A DNA stretch of 64,000 nucleotides, taken from positions 1,550,001 through 1,614,000 of the forward strand of contig JAHRHY010000013.1 in NCBI GenBank assembly GCA_019671135.1. The letters run 5' to 3'. The stretch is from Linnemannia hyalina (Eukaryota > Mortierellomycota > Mortierellomycetes > Mortierellales > Mortierellaceae). The notes under the pieces are model-generated. The model was not told the DNA's origin, ran no database searches, and saw only the letters and a program-made list of their open reading frames with translations. The position numbers and the translations under genes are program-made. This document shows, piece after piece, positions 1 to 11,840 of this stretch. Each line of letters starts with the position of its first letter. Within the stretch, counting starts at the first letter, position 1.

Positions 1-1580
1 GCAATCAACGCTGCCAGGATCATGGGCGCCAGGACCACCAGAGACTTGTAGATATGTCCGCGCTCGTCAAAGAGATGCAGCTTTCCGGCAAGGTACATCG
101 ACAAGAAACCGAGTCCACCGAAGGAGAAGGAAGAGTGACCCGAGGGGAATGACTTGAATCCATCCCTGAGCAAATCGGTGCGGGTGCAGATGGTAGAGTT
201 GGAGAGGAGGTTGACGGGGTTGTTGAGCTGGTCCAGAGGGATGCCAGCATTGGCATTGTCGTAGAGGGAGAGGCAACGATCAAGAAAGTCTGGTCTTGGC
301 CGTCCCACTGCGATCTGTTCCATCATTTGTTGATACACATATCAAAGGATTAGAAAGCGAGTAAACTAGTGAGCAAAACCAAACACAAAACAAGGATGGT
401 GCAAGATCCTTTATGTCGTTGTTGTTGTTGTTGTTTTCGAGCGGGATAGAGATTTGGGGAAGGGAAGAGGAGAATAGATCTAGACGATCGTTTGTTTTTC
501 CTGTTCATCCTGTGTTGACAAGAAGAGATGCATTCAAGTCGAAGGAGGCCAATGCTATATCGCTACTGATTGTCGTTGTGAGGTGGGTTGAGGTCGGAAA
601 GGGCCATGTGTTGCTGTCCACCAGCTTACTTCACCCCTGCCTTCTTCTGTACGTCTGCTTGTTTGCTTGTTGTCCGGCAATGTCTGATCGTGCTTCTTCA
701 ACCCCTCTTTTTTTCTCTCACGCGCGCTCGTCTCCTTTTTTTCCCGTGCGCTTTTGCTTTTTTTCATGTCGAGGTTTATCCCTGTCGTTCATCCCCTCAC
801 TCGCTATCCAAGACCTTCGTGTCAATTGGGGTAAAAGGATGAAAAAAAAAGTACCTTGATACTGTCAGTGACGATGAGGACCAAGGATTGGGCGAGGAAG
901 AGGCCCAAAAGGGCGTTGTGCAGGTCAGTGTAGGACCGTCGCTGGAACACTGCAATTGCCCCCATTGTCGCCATAGGGAGCAAGAACGACAAGGTCTATT
1001 ATTATTTTTGCATTGCATCAGTTTGACAACAAAAAAAGAAAAGAGGATTAGCATAACGACGAGTGATGAGGGATGAGCGTCAGAGAGGACGAGGAGGCAG
1101 AGAGAATGAAGAGTGTCTACACGACTGACTACGATTCTTCAGACGGAACGAACTCGTTCCTCCTGAAGAATGAGACAGAGTGGACAGAACTGACGATAGC
1201 CCTAGCAAACAAAGAAAAGGGTTCCTTCTTCAAAACAGTCCTGGTCGTCCTGCACAAGAAGTGGTTCCTTGTGGCGTGGCATGTTTCGCCTGCAAGTGCA
1301 AGGGCTAGTGCAAGTGCAAGGGCAAAGAAAAAGTGAACCCCCTCCTCTCCCTCCTTGGGATTCCAAATATACTTACCAGCAACAACCAGACGGGAACGGT
1401 CTCCTGTTTAGCAAAGGGATGCTGGATGGTGACGTCGCGGACAGAGAACTGGCGATGGAAGGGCTCGAGCTGGTCGACGATGGAGAATGCGACGAGGACG
1501 ACGACGACGAGGATCCAGTCCTTGCAGTAGGACGTGAAGAGTGCCTTTGTCCTTGATTGCATTTGCAGCACTGAGAACAT
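1..1580 (-). CDS. PAP2-family lipid phosphate phosphatase (DPP1/LPP type), 3' partial
   Basis: Integral membrane phosphatase expected to remove phosphate from diacylglycerol pyrophosphate or phosphatidate. I read three exons on the minus strand: 1580-1377, 995-855 and 314 to the left edge, all with GT-AG borders and matching phase. The first exon starts MFSVLQMQSRTK and has one hydrophobic segment followed by FSVRDVTIQHPFAKQE, a typical DPP1-like entry region. Exon 3 carries phosphatase motif 1 (K-x6-RP, read as KIAVGRPRP) and motif 2 (PSGH within SFPSGHSSFSFGG). Motif 3 (SRxxxxxHxxxD) lies beyond the window, so the gene is cut by the edge, not broken. Family assignment is firm; the exact substrate is not visible. 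Confidence 0.9.
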
Positions 1581-2141
1581 TCTTGAGAAGGGAAAGGGGA
1601 ATGAGGGGTGGAGTGAAATGGAGAGAGGAGAGAGGAGAGAGAAGAGGGGAGGGTGAGGAGAACACTCTTTGTCTTCTTATAGAGAGAAAAGGGAGTGGAC
1701 TGTGTTGTTGGACAAAAGACAAGAGAGGGAGCGGGAAAGATAGGTAAGCAAGAAGCGCGCTTTTTTTGTTTGTTTGTTTGCCTTTGCATGGCTTCTTGAC
1801 TCGCCCTGGTGATGTGACAACGGGAAAGAGCTTTACCAGTCAGAGTCAGGGCAAGAAGTGAGAAGGACGAACAGGGACATATGCATGATCTTCATTGCTC
1901 AGGCATGTCCACAGTCGTCCATGCCCCACCCTCACAATAACCTTGTTTTCGGGTCCATCTGGACTATTCTTTTCCCTTTTATCCTTTTCTCTCTTTGGAC
2001 ACTTGTCCCGCGGACCCTTTTTTTTTTTTTTTTTTTTTTTTGTTCTTTCTTTGTACCCGTCACCCACGCTTGCATCTGGACACACTTCATCATCAACAAG
2101 GGCTAGACTCGAACATGGCTTGTGTACAGAGGTGGGGTAGC
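1581..2141. other. Intergenic, low complexity
   Basis: No supported gene. The stretch holds purine-rich GAGAGGAGAGA runs near 1620-1660 upstream of the phosphatase start, and a poly-T run of more than 20 bases near 2018-2041. Short open frames here are low-complexity artefacts. Confidence 0.6.
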
Positions 2142-3200
2142 TTAGCCTCGGCATCCCCCTTGACAGACTCGGGATCCTCCAGCGTCAGAAAGGGGCAAAT
2201 TCGAAGCAGAAGGAGTTAAAGGTGCGGATGGGGTTAATCGTAGGCGCCGGTAGAGAGTGGTACTCGAGTCCTCGAAGGTGATGTAGGAGGCGCTGCGATC
2301 CAATACTGACGAAAACGAGAGAGGTGCGACGATGCTCGTTCTCTTGCTGGCGGGGGCGAGAGTAGAGGGGATGAAGGTGGCGTGGATGTGCTCATTGCTG
2401 GACGGAACAAAAGTGGAATGGTTGTGCCAGTTGTCGGAATGAAGATGGAACCGAGAGGACGGCCAAAGAGAGAAACGCTGGAAGGGAAGTCGAAAGTACA
2501 GTCTGGCATGGAGGCTAGCCCACAGTCTTGGACAACTGGCTCTGGAATCTTGGACGGCTGACTCCGCAATGGTGTCGTTGCATGGGTGCACTGCGGTCTG
2601 TTGATTGTTGGTATCCGTTGGCTCGTGTACCTCGACATCTGACCCGCTCTCGAATCCACTGTCATATTTTCCCTTGGTGGTGTCCGTCTTGTCCTGCCCC
2701 TCTTTCAGCGGAGGGGATAAATCCTCTTCTTCATCCCCGTACTCGTGAGTCGAGTGTTGTATAGCAGGGCGTCCGTCTCGATCTCGGCAACAGAGACATC
2801 GGTAGGCATAGCACGAGCCCTCTACATTGTCGGCGGAAGAAACAAAGACGGTAGCGGTAGTATGCGTGATGGCAGCTGTTGTCGTTGTGGCCATGGATGC
2901 GATAGGACGAGTATTAGAACGGGTAGGTGAGGTTGTGGTTGTACTTGCATTGTTGCTGATCCTGTTCCTGTATCGAGGCTTGAGCTTGAAAAGGACGTCC
3001 TTGACGTGTTTCTTAAAGCTAGGCCAATGGTGAGCAGTATGGTTGGTTGAGAAGAGTGTGGTTGAGTGGGCGGCATGGGTTGTTGCCGGTTCGTTTCCTG
3101 TCCTGTTTAATTGAGGAGTGACCTTTATTGTAAGAGGACCGACAGGGGTCGTGGTGGAGTGTGCTCGGCTGGACAAACAGGTAAAGAGGAGATTACTCAA
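2142..3200 (-). CDS. Hypothetical Ser/Thr/His-rich protein, 352 aa
   Basis: A single uninterrupted minus-strand frame of 352 codons starting MSNLLFTCLSSRAHS. I recognise no domain. The protein is rich in Ser, Thr, Pro and Asn, with a basic stretch (HVKDVLFKLKPRYRNR) near residue 67 and an acidic segment around KYDSGFESGSDVEVHE near residue 180. No signal peptide or clear membrane span is seen. A second minus frame (2234-2665) also stays open and looks equally low in complexity, so a frameshift or unannotated intron in the C-terminal half is possible. Treat it as an unproven, probably disordered protein. Confidence 0.45.
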   Translation of the reverse strand: MSNLLFTCLSSRAHSTTTPVGPLTIKVTPQLNRTGNEPATTHAAHSTTLFSTNHTAHHWPSFKKHVKDVLFKLKPRYRNRISNNASTTTTSPTRSNTRPIASMATTTTAAITHTTATVFVSSADNVEGSCYAYRCLCCRDRDGRPAIQHSTHEYGDEEEDLSPPLKEGQDKTDTTKGKYDSGFESGSDVEVHEPTDTNNQQTAVHPCNDTIAESAVQDSRASCPRLWASLHARLYFRLPFQRFSLWPSSRFHLHSDNWHNHSTFVPSSNEHIHATFIPSTLAPASKRTSIVAPLSFSSVLDRSASYITFEDSSTTLYRRLRLTPSAPLTPSASNLPLSDAGGSRVCQGGCRG

Positions 3201-3655
3201 TGGTTAATAAGAAGAGAGGTGAAGGAAGGAAAGGAAGGAAGGAAGTAATTATGAATTGTGTTTTGGAGTGGGGAAAAAGAGGAGTGAATGTGTGTGCGGA
3301 CAGCTTTTCTGTGATTGCGCTTTGGCTGAGGGAATGAGTGAATCAGAAACAGACGTGAGGAGCGATGAGGGAAGAAGGAGTAGGAAAGCCAAGACAAGAG
3401 TGAGGAAGAAGGAAAGAGGACAAAGGAAAGAGGACGAAGGAGAGAGTGTGGTGGTAACCAGAAGAAAAGGAAAAGAATAAGGAAAGAGCGAGGACATCAA
3501 AGATTTATTATTGCGTAGGGGGGCGTAGCAGAAAGAAGTCACAATTATCGCCTATACTGGATTTCTCAATAGACACCCACTCATGCTGCATGTACAGACT
3601 TGAACAAACATGCCTGGTACTTTATTATACGCTTTTTGACGATTGTTCCCGAAAC
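3201..3655. other. Intergenic, purine-rich
   Basis: No gene seen. The strand is strongly purine-biased (GAAGGAAGG and GGAAAGAGG runs around 3225-3480), as in many spacers of this window. Confidence 0.6.
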
Positions 3656-6450
3656 CTATGTTTCTATCTTCCCCGCCATAATCAAGTTCCTCAATGTGCA
3701 CTTCTCCTCCTTCAGCCGGTGAGAAATCATCAACCGTATACCTCGCTCAATCAAAAGCCTCTGGTTCGCGCCGGCAAGTCCATTACTGTCGTCAATAATG
3801 GCGTACTGAGGGGACGATGTGCCCTGGTTGCGGATCCAAACCCATGTAAACTTTACTTTCGCTTTGGTGCTGGTCGAAATGCGCCACAATCGAACAGACC
3901 CACTGATGGAAGCGGTAGCAAACCGGGCGGGATTCCAGGAAATGTGCGTAGCGCGCTTGGAGAATCCGTCAGCTACGAAAACACAATGAGCAGAAACCTT
4001 TCTCGCGCTCTTCTCTGATGGAGCATCCCACAATCGAACCGTTCTATCTGCGCTGAGTGAGGTGACCATCTCTCCGCAGGGTGAGAATGCGATGCAAGTG
4101 ATTGCATCGGTATGTTCTCGGAGGAAAGGACCTGCACTTCCCGTTTGCGCATGCCAGAATCTCAACACACAAGTCTCAGTGCCGCTTACAATCCTATTCC
4201 ATCTGGAGAATAGGCGATACACCTCACATCTCAACGTAGAGAGGATCATCTACTCAATGACTTTCCTGTCTCCGAATCCCACAACCCAATTGAGCCGCCA
4301 TTGCCGCTCGTCACCAGGTACCCCCTGGCCTGCGAATACTTGACACTCGTCACAGGACGGGTATGTCCTCTCAAGACGAGGAGACCTCCATTTTTGCAAA
4401 CACCAAACCCGCACCGTCCTGTCATGGTTGGAAGAGAAAAGACGCTTGCCGCAAGGCGAGATCTCGATGCACATTACGTCACCGGTATGACCGAGCAAGC
4501 GGAGTAGCATCTTTCCGTTGTTGTGATTCCACAGATGGATTGTCCTGTCACGACCTCCGGAGACAAGTCGAGTGCAATCAGGAGAAAATGCGATCGCCCA
4601 GACGCAGAGCCTGTGTCCTTCGAGCTGAAGGATGACCTGTAGGTTGTTGTTGCGTACAGTCCGATGTCGCCTCCCGTACAAAGAGCCACTGCCAGACACG
4701 AACCATCAGGCGAGAAAACACAAGGGCATGTGTTGTAGGGTTCCTCGTCCTGGGTCGACGACTCTCCTAGAAGAAAGCTATCCGACGAGTCAGTGGTTAC
4801 ATCTCTCCGCTGTGACCCATATCGCGCACATTGTTCCATCTCGTGCTGGCGCCTTGCGACAGTGCGGAATCAAACTGGCAGTGATACCTGCGTGGGGAAT
4901 CCGGGCGACTTGAAGGTCTGCGCAGTTGAAATGCACACCGGCCTTGACAAGGACTGTCATCGCATTGCTCGCTCCCCTAGCGGTGCTGTTGTTGGCCGTG
5001 GACTGGTGGATGATTGAAGGGAGTTGTTCCTGAAAATCGGGGATCTGCTTCACTCTCTCGCACAAGAAATCGATGATGAATGGTTCGATGACAAGGTTGT
5101 GTTTAAAGAGCGGGTTATTGGGGTTGAGCAATTGGGCGGTAGAAGAGTTACGCCGTGAAAACGGATCAAATTCATCCTGGCTTCCTCGGTTCCTAGGATC
5201 GAAAATGGCAAGAGAGAAAAAGTATCCCTGCAAGGAGCGGGGGAGGAATCGGTGGGAGGTGCCAGCCCGAGTCAATGGAGAAGACTCCCGCAACAGTCGA
5301 ACAATAGGTTGCGGGCCAAAGAAACCTCCTCGCCATGAACCCTTGTCGTTGACGTGAACATATTTGACGACCGGGATTCCGTCCTGTATATCAAACATCG
5401 CCGTCGCGAGACCTGTCGAGTAGTCGATGCCCTTGGAAATAAAGTCGACGTCCAAAAGCCAGTTTAAGGTTTCGCGGTCAACACTAGAGAGTACGCTGGC
5501 TTGAAGGCGTTGCAAGTTGATAACGAACCACTGCAGTCGAATCGCAGACAGGTCTTGGCGATCCTCAATGACTCCAGGCAAAGCTTCCAGCGCGAGTGTA
5601 AGGGTAAAAGGGTTGGTGACGAGGTCCAACAAGTCAGGGATGGAACCCAATACTTGTAGGTAGTCCTCAACAGTCCAGGGTCGCGAGTGAAGTGCGGTGT
5701 ATTGGACGACATAGTCTTTGACTTGCTCCTTTGAAAAAGGCACGATGACTGCTTGTTGAAAGATATCAGCTGGAGCGGTCCTGTAGTGATTCGACGGCAG
5801 CGGTGCAAAGAGATGCTCGTAGTTGGGTCCTAGGAACGGGTTTCGGCAGGAGATGACCATTTTGGCGCGCCATTGATGAGGTCGAGTCAGAAGGTTGGTG
5901 GTATAGAGGTTACAAAACTGCTGTCGCTCATCATATCCGTCGCAGATGAGAATGAATCCGTAATGTTTCTTCAGTTCCTGGATCTCGCTTTTGGTGAACC
6001 CATGCATCCGTAGTTGTTTATTGATCATATCATGCACTGGCTCATGAACGCTTGCTAGGATGATATGTAGCGGGATGATGTTGTTGTCAAAGTTGTGCCA
6101 GAGTTGCTGTTCCAGGCGTAGACTGAACATCAACTTTCCTGATTCTGAATCTCCAAGGATGATCATGGCGTCTTGGGAGCTGCCAAGAAACGAGAGGACT
6201 CTGTCCATCAATGGTTGCAGAGTACTGTCACCGGTTTTGATGCTGGCTTGGGACAGGGGAGCGATGTACACGGGCTGGCAATAGTCCTGGAGCCTTTGGG
6301 CCTTGAGGTGGAGGATGGTATCGGTGACATTGTTTAGTTGAGGTTGTCTCTGGGGTCCTAGCCATATGAGGGACGGTTGCCCGCCTCATTTGCTCGTTTC
6401 CCGTTGAGAATCCTGTGTTGCTCAACAAACATCCCCCCACCTCAGTCTGC
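3656..6450 (-). pseudogene. NACHT-WD40 STAND-type NTPase, degraded
   Basis: Remnant of a NACHT ATPase followed by WD40 repeats, a family used in fungal non-self recognition and strongly expanded in Mortierella-type fungi. The NACHT part (about 6400-4790) keeps Walker B-like FILICDGYDE and the downstream VISCRNPFLG, but the P-loop reads GDSESGKLMFS: the Ser/Thr after GK is replaced by Leu, so nucleotide binding is doubtful. After an intact stretch of about 490 codons the WD40 part breaks into three frames (4839-4474, 4699-4250, 4249-3656). Repeats are still legible, for example CVWAIAFSPDCTRLVSGGRD and ITCIAFSPCGEMVTSLSADR. At least three frameshifts are needed to join them, so I call it a pseudogene. 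The true start is not resolved. A second relative lies at 42055-43735. Confidence 0.85.
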
Positions 6451-6981
6451 ATGATGCCTAAATTGAAGTAAAAGGCAGAGCGAGCAGTCTGTATCTAGGC
6501 ACTCAATGCTATTTCTTTGTCTGTCATAAAAAAATGGTATTCGGCAGGAGCAGTCCTTACACTGGCGCTGATAGCACTGTAGCCTTTACTCAGTTGTTGG
6601 TTGGCGGAAGAGAAAGAAGGCAACACAAAATGTCAGAACACGTGGTTTAAATGAATAGCAGAGTGTCACAGGAAAATGGGTGAAGAAAAAGAACGAAAAA
6701 ATGGACCAGCTTTGCCATGTTGTCGAGGCGTTCGCGACGACGTCACACTCGCGCTCTGTCCCCTCTGCCTTCGCCATTCGCATGGCATTCTTGACTTTGA
6801 TATAGTGGGATTGTGAGTTCGTGACTCACAACATCATGCGGCGACGTCCAAAGTTCCAGGTGGCACTGCAACTCTATTTATTTGTCCATGACGACCTGCT
6901 TTCAATTTCATATGTACAAGACCCCAAGGTCTCTTCTTGCTTCGTCCATCCTAGAATACCGACGTGCCTGCCCAATCCTGT
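6451..6981. other. Intergenic between NACHT pseudogene and BAR gene
   Basis: No supported gene. This should contain the 3' untranslated region of the BAR gene (transcribed toward it on the minus strand) and the decayed 5' region of the NACHT gene. Confidence 0.5.
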
Positions 6982-8696
6982 CTAGGCAAGCCCACAGATG
7001 GTAAGCTCCCTCATCTGCTGCAGGATTCCATCTGCCTGCTCTGCCAGCTCATACCCCTGCGGCTCGGGAGGGAAGAACTGTCTCAACCCCTCAAGCGTAT
7101 TCGACGCATCCTGTGCAAAGCTCAACTGACTCTTGACCACAGCCTCAAACGAAGGGTCCAAATACGCCACCCTTGAATCAATGACTTTGGGCAACTCGCT
7201 CGTCAATTGAGCGTTCATCGCCTCGTACATATCTCGTGCAACGTTGGCTTCGTGCTCTGCCTGGGGCAGCTTTGATGAATCCTGAGAGGGGCGCTCGACC
7301 AGCTTGCGAACCTTGGATTTGGCGTGGTCGTATTCGAGGTACTTCTTGTTCCTGCGGCGAATCGCCTCATTGATCTCAGGAAAGTAGGCGTAGTAACGTC
7401 CAATTGGCTCCAACACTGACGTTCTATACGAGGCATCCTATTTAGTTTTAGTGGTTGCGAAATGGTCATTGTGAGTGAAAAGCGAGAAAGGTCTCCTGGA
7501 AGAATATGCCCGTTACTGTTTTTCAATTGGAGCTCCTTGTTCAATTGACATATCCCATGAATATCCAGAAACAACAAAGATGAACGTACGACTTCATCAC
7601 GGGCCTGTGATTCCATTTTGGTGACAGCGTCCTTGTATCGCTGACCCTCAGGTCCAATGGGTGTCGATTCATCATAGAGCAGCTCCAGCGTGTTTGCGAT
7701 CCTGACCTGTGCCGCCATCATCTCTAGTTCGCATTTAGGATATGGATGTATGTTAGTGAGTGGAAAGAAGTAAAGATATGTTGTGTGGTGGGCCAATTCA
7801 ATTGAGAAAAGAAGAACGGGCTGATCATTGAGCCGAGAAAAGGAAGGCGTGAACTCAAAAAAAACAAGAAATGCGCGCAAGACCACACACTGCTGCGGGG
7901 CGGCGTAAGGGAAATGAAGTGTCACTGGCTGTGCTCACTTATTGTTATTGCTATTACTGTCGTTCCAGTTATGATTTCGTCATTACACATGGAAGCAATG
8001 GGGTGAAGGAGAGGAGTTGGGTGGGGGAGGACGAAAGAGGAGAATATTATCTCCTTTTTCTCGCCAATGCCACTTCTCGCAGGAACAACGATAAAGAACA
8101 AGGCAAAGAGACAATGAAAAGATGGGAGAGGGTAGGAGAGAGTGAGTATCGATCCATTTCCACTCACCTCGAAGGGACTTTGCGTATCCGTTGGCCTCCT
8201 TGTGCAGCTTCTCTGCTTTCGACTCCAGTCTGGAATTAGATTCAAAGAGTTGGAACCATTCATCAGTACATATACTCTCATTCACCCACTATACTTCATT
8301 CACGAATGCAAGAAGAGAGAATAGCAACAAAGAAGGAGAGGGAGGAAACTTACTGGCGGGCGCGCTTCTCTTCTTCTTCAAACTCGCGGTCAGTAGAACG
8401 GTCACCCATGTTGCCCGTCTTGGCCATGACGGACGTTGTTGCCCTGTTCAGACTCTTTTTTAACCCAGACCTATATTCATTGAGGAGAAAGGATTCGTGA
8501 ATGAGAGGAAAGTTGATCAGTTTTTTTTTTGGTTCCGAGCCAAAAGTACAGAAAAAGGAGACGGAGGAAGGTGGGTCTGTGTTTGTGTTTGTGTTTGTGT
8601 TTTGTGCTTGTGTTTGTTGAACGTTGCAGACACACAGACGCGGACAGAAAGGAGAGTGAAGGCTTTTTTGAATGTCGTTCAACGGTACCAACTCAT
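6982..8696 (-). CDS. BAR-domain protein (Rvs/Hob-like), 258 aa
   Basis: Membrane-curving BAR protein of the amphiphysin/Rvs161-Rvs167/Hob group, expected to act with actin patches in endocytosis. Five exons: 8696-8689, 8470-8354, 8229-8168, 7723-7590, 7437-6982. All borders are GT-AG and phases agree, giving 258 residues. The first exon is only 8 bases (ATGAGTTG); spliced to exon 2 it yields MSWSGLKKSLNRATTSVMAKTG, matching the MSW-start and KK..NRATT pattern of the family, which is why I accept it. The BAR core follows: REFEEEEKRARQLESKAEKL, HKEANGYAKSLREMMAAQVR, then EPIGRYYAYFPEINEAIRRR and the long helical YLEYDHAKSKVRKLVERP. No SH3 domain follows, so it is Hob3/Rvs161-like in layout or a short Hob1 type. 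Confidence 0.9.
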
Positions 8697-9260
8697 GTTG
8701 TCTTGTGGCAGCTGAGGTTACTGTTAGTTGTCGATAGGTGAGTGTGGGTTGTAGGGGGGAAGTAAAGATAAGGTCGTGAAAGAGAAGGTTGACAAAGGAA
8801 GGAAGGAAGGAAGGAAGGAGAAGTGGAGGCGAAAACGTAGCGTGAGTGGAAGAGTGAGTGAGTAAGTGAGTGAGCGGTGGAAAGAGTGGAGAAGAAGGGG
8901 AGGGAAGGAAAGATGAACAAAAGCCTCTCGGCGTCGCGCTGGATCAAAAAATATTTTATTTCTCCGCGCAAAGTGGAAGCGGTTTTTTTTTCTTTTTTTT
9001 TCTTTTTTTTATGTCTCTCGACTTTTCGCTGCCCCAGTGCTACTCCATCCCATTATGTCACTATGTCACTGGACCACATGATGCACCCACCCTGTTGCCC
9101 AGACATTCGTCCTACACTACCCCTACACGGCCAATGCATGCCAGGTTTTTTGCTTGTTTTTTTTTATTATTACTTCACAGTGCAAACCAGCTAGTTCTTC
9201 GCTACCCAGGCTTCTCCCCTCGATCTCAATTCATTCATGAATGTGCACCTTTTGACCGCC
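8697..9260. other. Intergenic with GGAA-type microsatellite
   Basis: Spacer between the BAR and PAF1 genes. It holds a (GGAA)n run near 8796-8820, a GAGT/GAGC-rich run near 8840-8875 and poly-T tracts near 8982-9010 and 9150-9160. No gene seen. Confidence 0.6.
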
Positions 9261-11317
9261 TTACGAACTGATAGCCTTCAATGCCTCATTCTTCTCGGCC
9301 ATCTCATCCGAAGTCATCGTACGAGACTTGGCGTCGATATGAGTGATGGGTGGGTCATCATCCTCGTAACGCTATTTGCAAGAAACAACAAGAGGTCGCG
9401 TGTGAGTATTAATAAAGTTAAAAGTGGTGCCACGTATATGAACAATCAAAATGGCACAAAGGGATACCTTGACGCGCTTCTTGCGGAGCATAAGTTTGGA
9501 CTGTGTGGTGTTGTAAAAGGCAGACTTTTGCCGAGTGTTATCGGCATCATCCCTGAACGTAAACACAAGTTGTGATAATGCAGGGCAGGGGTTGGTCGAG
9601 TAGGTGTAGTCACGCTGCAGGGTGTATGGGATCACCTTATCATGATCCTCCTCATCCGCGGTGACCATCATTCCCTGAGCAATCAACTGAGCGCGCTTCC
9701 TCTTGCGGCGGTTAATCTCCTTTGCGTCCTCTATGTCCGGCAAGTAGTACGCCAACCATGTCTCTGGATCATTGGCATCCGACATTGGCTTAATCAACGC
9801 ATTCGACGACCTCTGTGCCGTCTGCGCCTTTGACGTCTAGATTGGTTAATATAAAGAAAGAACACGATTAGCACGTAAAATAAATGACCAACACAATCGA
9901 AGGTAATAATACAGAGTACGATAAGAAATGATAATGGGCGCAAGCGACGACCGATGTGAATGACACAATGGAAGACCAAGTGGATAAAGGAGAGAAGAAA
10001 GACGTACGCCTTGGTCGTTGGCCTGGGATTGGACGGAGCGCTCGTTGTTGATCTCGGGATCGACATCAAAGGTGACGAGAGTGTAACTGTTGCCCCAGAT
10101 ATTGAAATCGGGGAAAATTGGCAAGGATTCGACAGCAGTGACACCAGGCTTTGTAGGGTGCTTCAAGCTGGCCAAGAATTCGTCCTCTGTCATTGAGCGG
10201 GCGGGTGAGATCCTGTCTGCCTTCTTCATGAACCGCTGGAATGTCTTTTCAATAGCCGTGATCTGTCCCTCTCTCGAGTTGTCCACCACCATCGTGTCCT
10301 TTCTGCTCGACGTGCTATTTTCATTAGAGAGGGATAATGTGTTGATTAGTTTTCATTTCATTGTGAAATAACACGAACTGAGATCGTTGTACTCTCATAT
10401 ATGCTCTATGAGCGTGTATTCATTCCTTTGAGAAATAACAATCGTCAAGATGGTGGTTGTTCCTGTCGAGCATCTTTCATGCTCGTGTCCAGAGATAAAA
10501 TCAAATGTCCAGGTCGTGATAGCTCCTGTAGAGCAAATATGTCTCGTCCATGTCCTGACCGAAAGATGTCCTGAGTGATCAACAACAAATCCAAATTATA
10601 CACTTCCTGTAATGGTCTCGACGAGATACACATCCTTGCTGACAACCTTCCAGTCGACCACCTCATAAAACAACAAAAGCAAGAAAAGAGAAGATCCAAG
10701 ATACGTACTCCTTATAGGCGCCCTTTCCTGCACCGGTGGGGGTCTCGGAAGAGATATACTCTGTCCTGCGCAACCAAGAGACATTAGGCAACTTGGTCTT
10801 GGGAACAGGCATACGATGGACCTCAGCCGCAATAGCGCCATTATTCAACGCGTTCAACGCCGCTGGCCCACCAACGTTCGTCCTGACAGGAACCGTCAAC
10901 AGCAATTCATCAGTCGGATTCAAGATCGTGTTCGAGTTGTCTCCATGGTGAGCTGGTCGTCCTTCTCCGAAAAAGTTTTCCCGCATCTCGATGAGATCGA
11001 TTGGCATTGCGTACTGGTTGTCGAGAATCATTTCGTGGGCGGTGGCCTCATTGAGGCCTGTCTCTTGGTATTTGATGTAGCGTTCTGAGGATGAGGGGAG
11101 GAGAAGGAGTTTTGGAGCGAATGGTGGGAGGGGAAGGGTGTTCCTGTACCGCGTCTTACACAGGAACTCGTTTCCGTACTTCCTATTTGATTTAAAAGTA
11201 GGAGGATGTTGTTGTGAGTGCTTGTGTTCGTTGCTGCCATGCTGATCCGCTTCGTATAGAGCGCGTGTGTTGCTTTTGTTTTGTTGCAACGTACTTCTTG
11301 AGCGGTTGCTGTGACAT
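9261..11317 (-). CDS. PAF1: PAF1 complex subunit Paf1, 427 aa
   Basis: Subunit of the RNA polymerase II-associated PAF1 elongation complex, nuclear, needed for co-transcriptional histone marks. Five exons: 11317-11295, 11182-10709, 10314-10008, 9836-9468, 9371-9261; phases agree and total 427 residues. It begins MSQQPLKKKYGNEFLCKTRY, matching the Paf1 start where the RY/KY..SLPxxPFxPK motif lies (here NTLPLPPFAPKLL). Further family hallmarks are LRRTEYISSETPTG, EGQITAIEKTF, LPIFPDFNIWGNSY and the C-terminal ETWLAYYLPDIEDAKEINRR. It ends EKNEALKAISS, so the long acidic tail of animal Paf1 is absent, as in many fungi. Divergent from nothing nearby; PIG-H follows on the same strand. Confidence 0.95.
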
Positions 11318-11840
11318 GGTGGCTCTCTCTCTCTCTGTGTGTGTGTGTGTGTTTGTGTGGGTGATGACGTTTTGTTTTGTTGATCCTCCTGCTCTTGGCT
11401 AGAATGAGTAAGTGCCTCGAGGGTGCGTGTGTGCTGCTGGGCGTGTCTTCAGTCGAAGGGAGTATAGCGAGTCTTCCTGAGAAGGCGTGAGTTGACTGAG
11501 GTGGAAGTAAAGAAGAGAGGGGAGGAGAAGAGAAGGAAAGATGAAAGGCGATCACCGCTGATCGTGTCGCCTTCATTTGTGACAGACAGACAGACAGACA
11601 GACAGACAGGAGACACTGAGAAATTTCGGTGGCTGATTTGTAGCCTTATGGGGCACTCTGCCTTTGTCCTGCAAGCGGATCAAATTGATGGACAGAGGCC
11701 CACAACAAAGAGGTGACATATCTTGAAATGCCTCGGCTGCATTACGTCTATGGATAACGATGAACTACTACTATCTCTGCTGGTATATGTTGGTTGGTTG
11801 GTTGGTTGGTTGGTGGCTATGGCACACTCCTGGCATCTAC
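11318..11840. other. Intergenic with simple repeats
   Basis: Spacer between the PIG-H stop and the PAF1 start. It carries a (CT)n/(GT)n tract just upstream of PAF1 (11321-11360), a (CAGA)n run of seven units at about 11581-11609 and a (TTGG)n run at about 11790-11813. No gene seen. Confidence 0.65.

Noticed and set aside
413..859. 148-codon plus-strand frame near the left end
   Set aside because: It lies in a phosphatase intron and on its opposite strand, is low in complexity and has no domain; the minus-strand exons explain the region.
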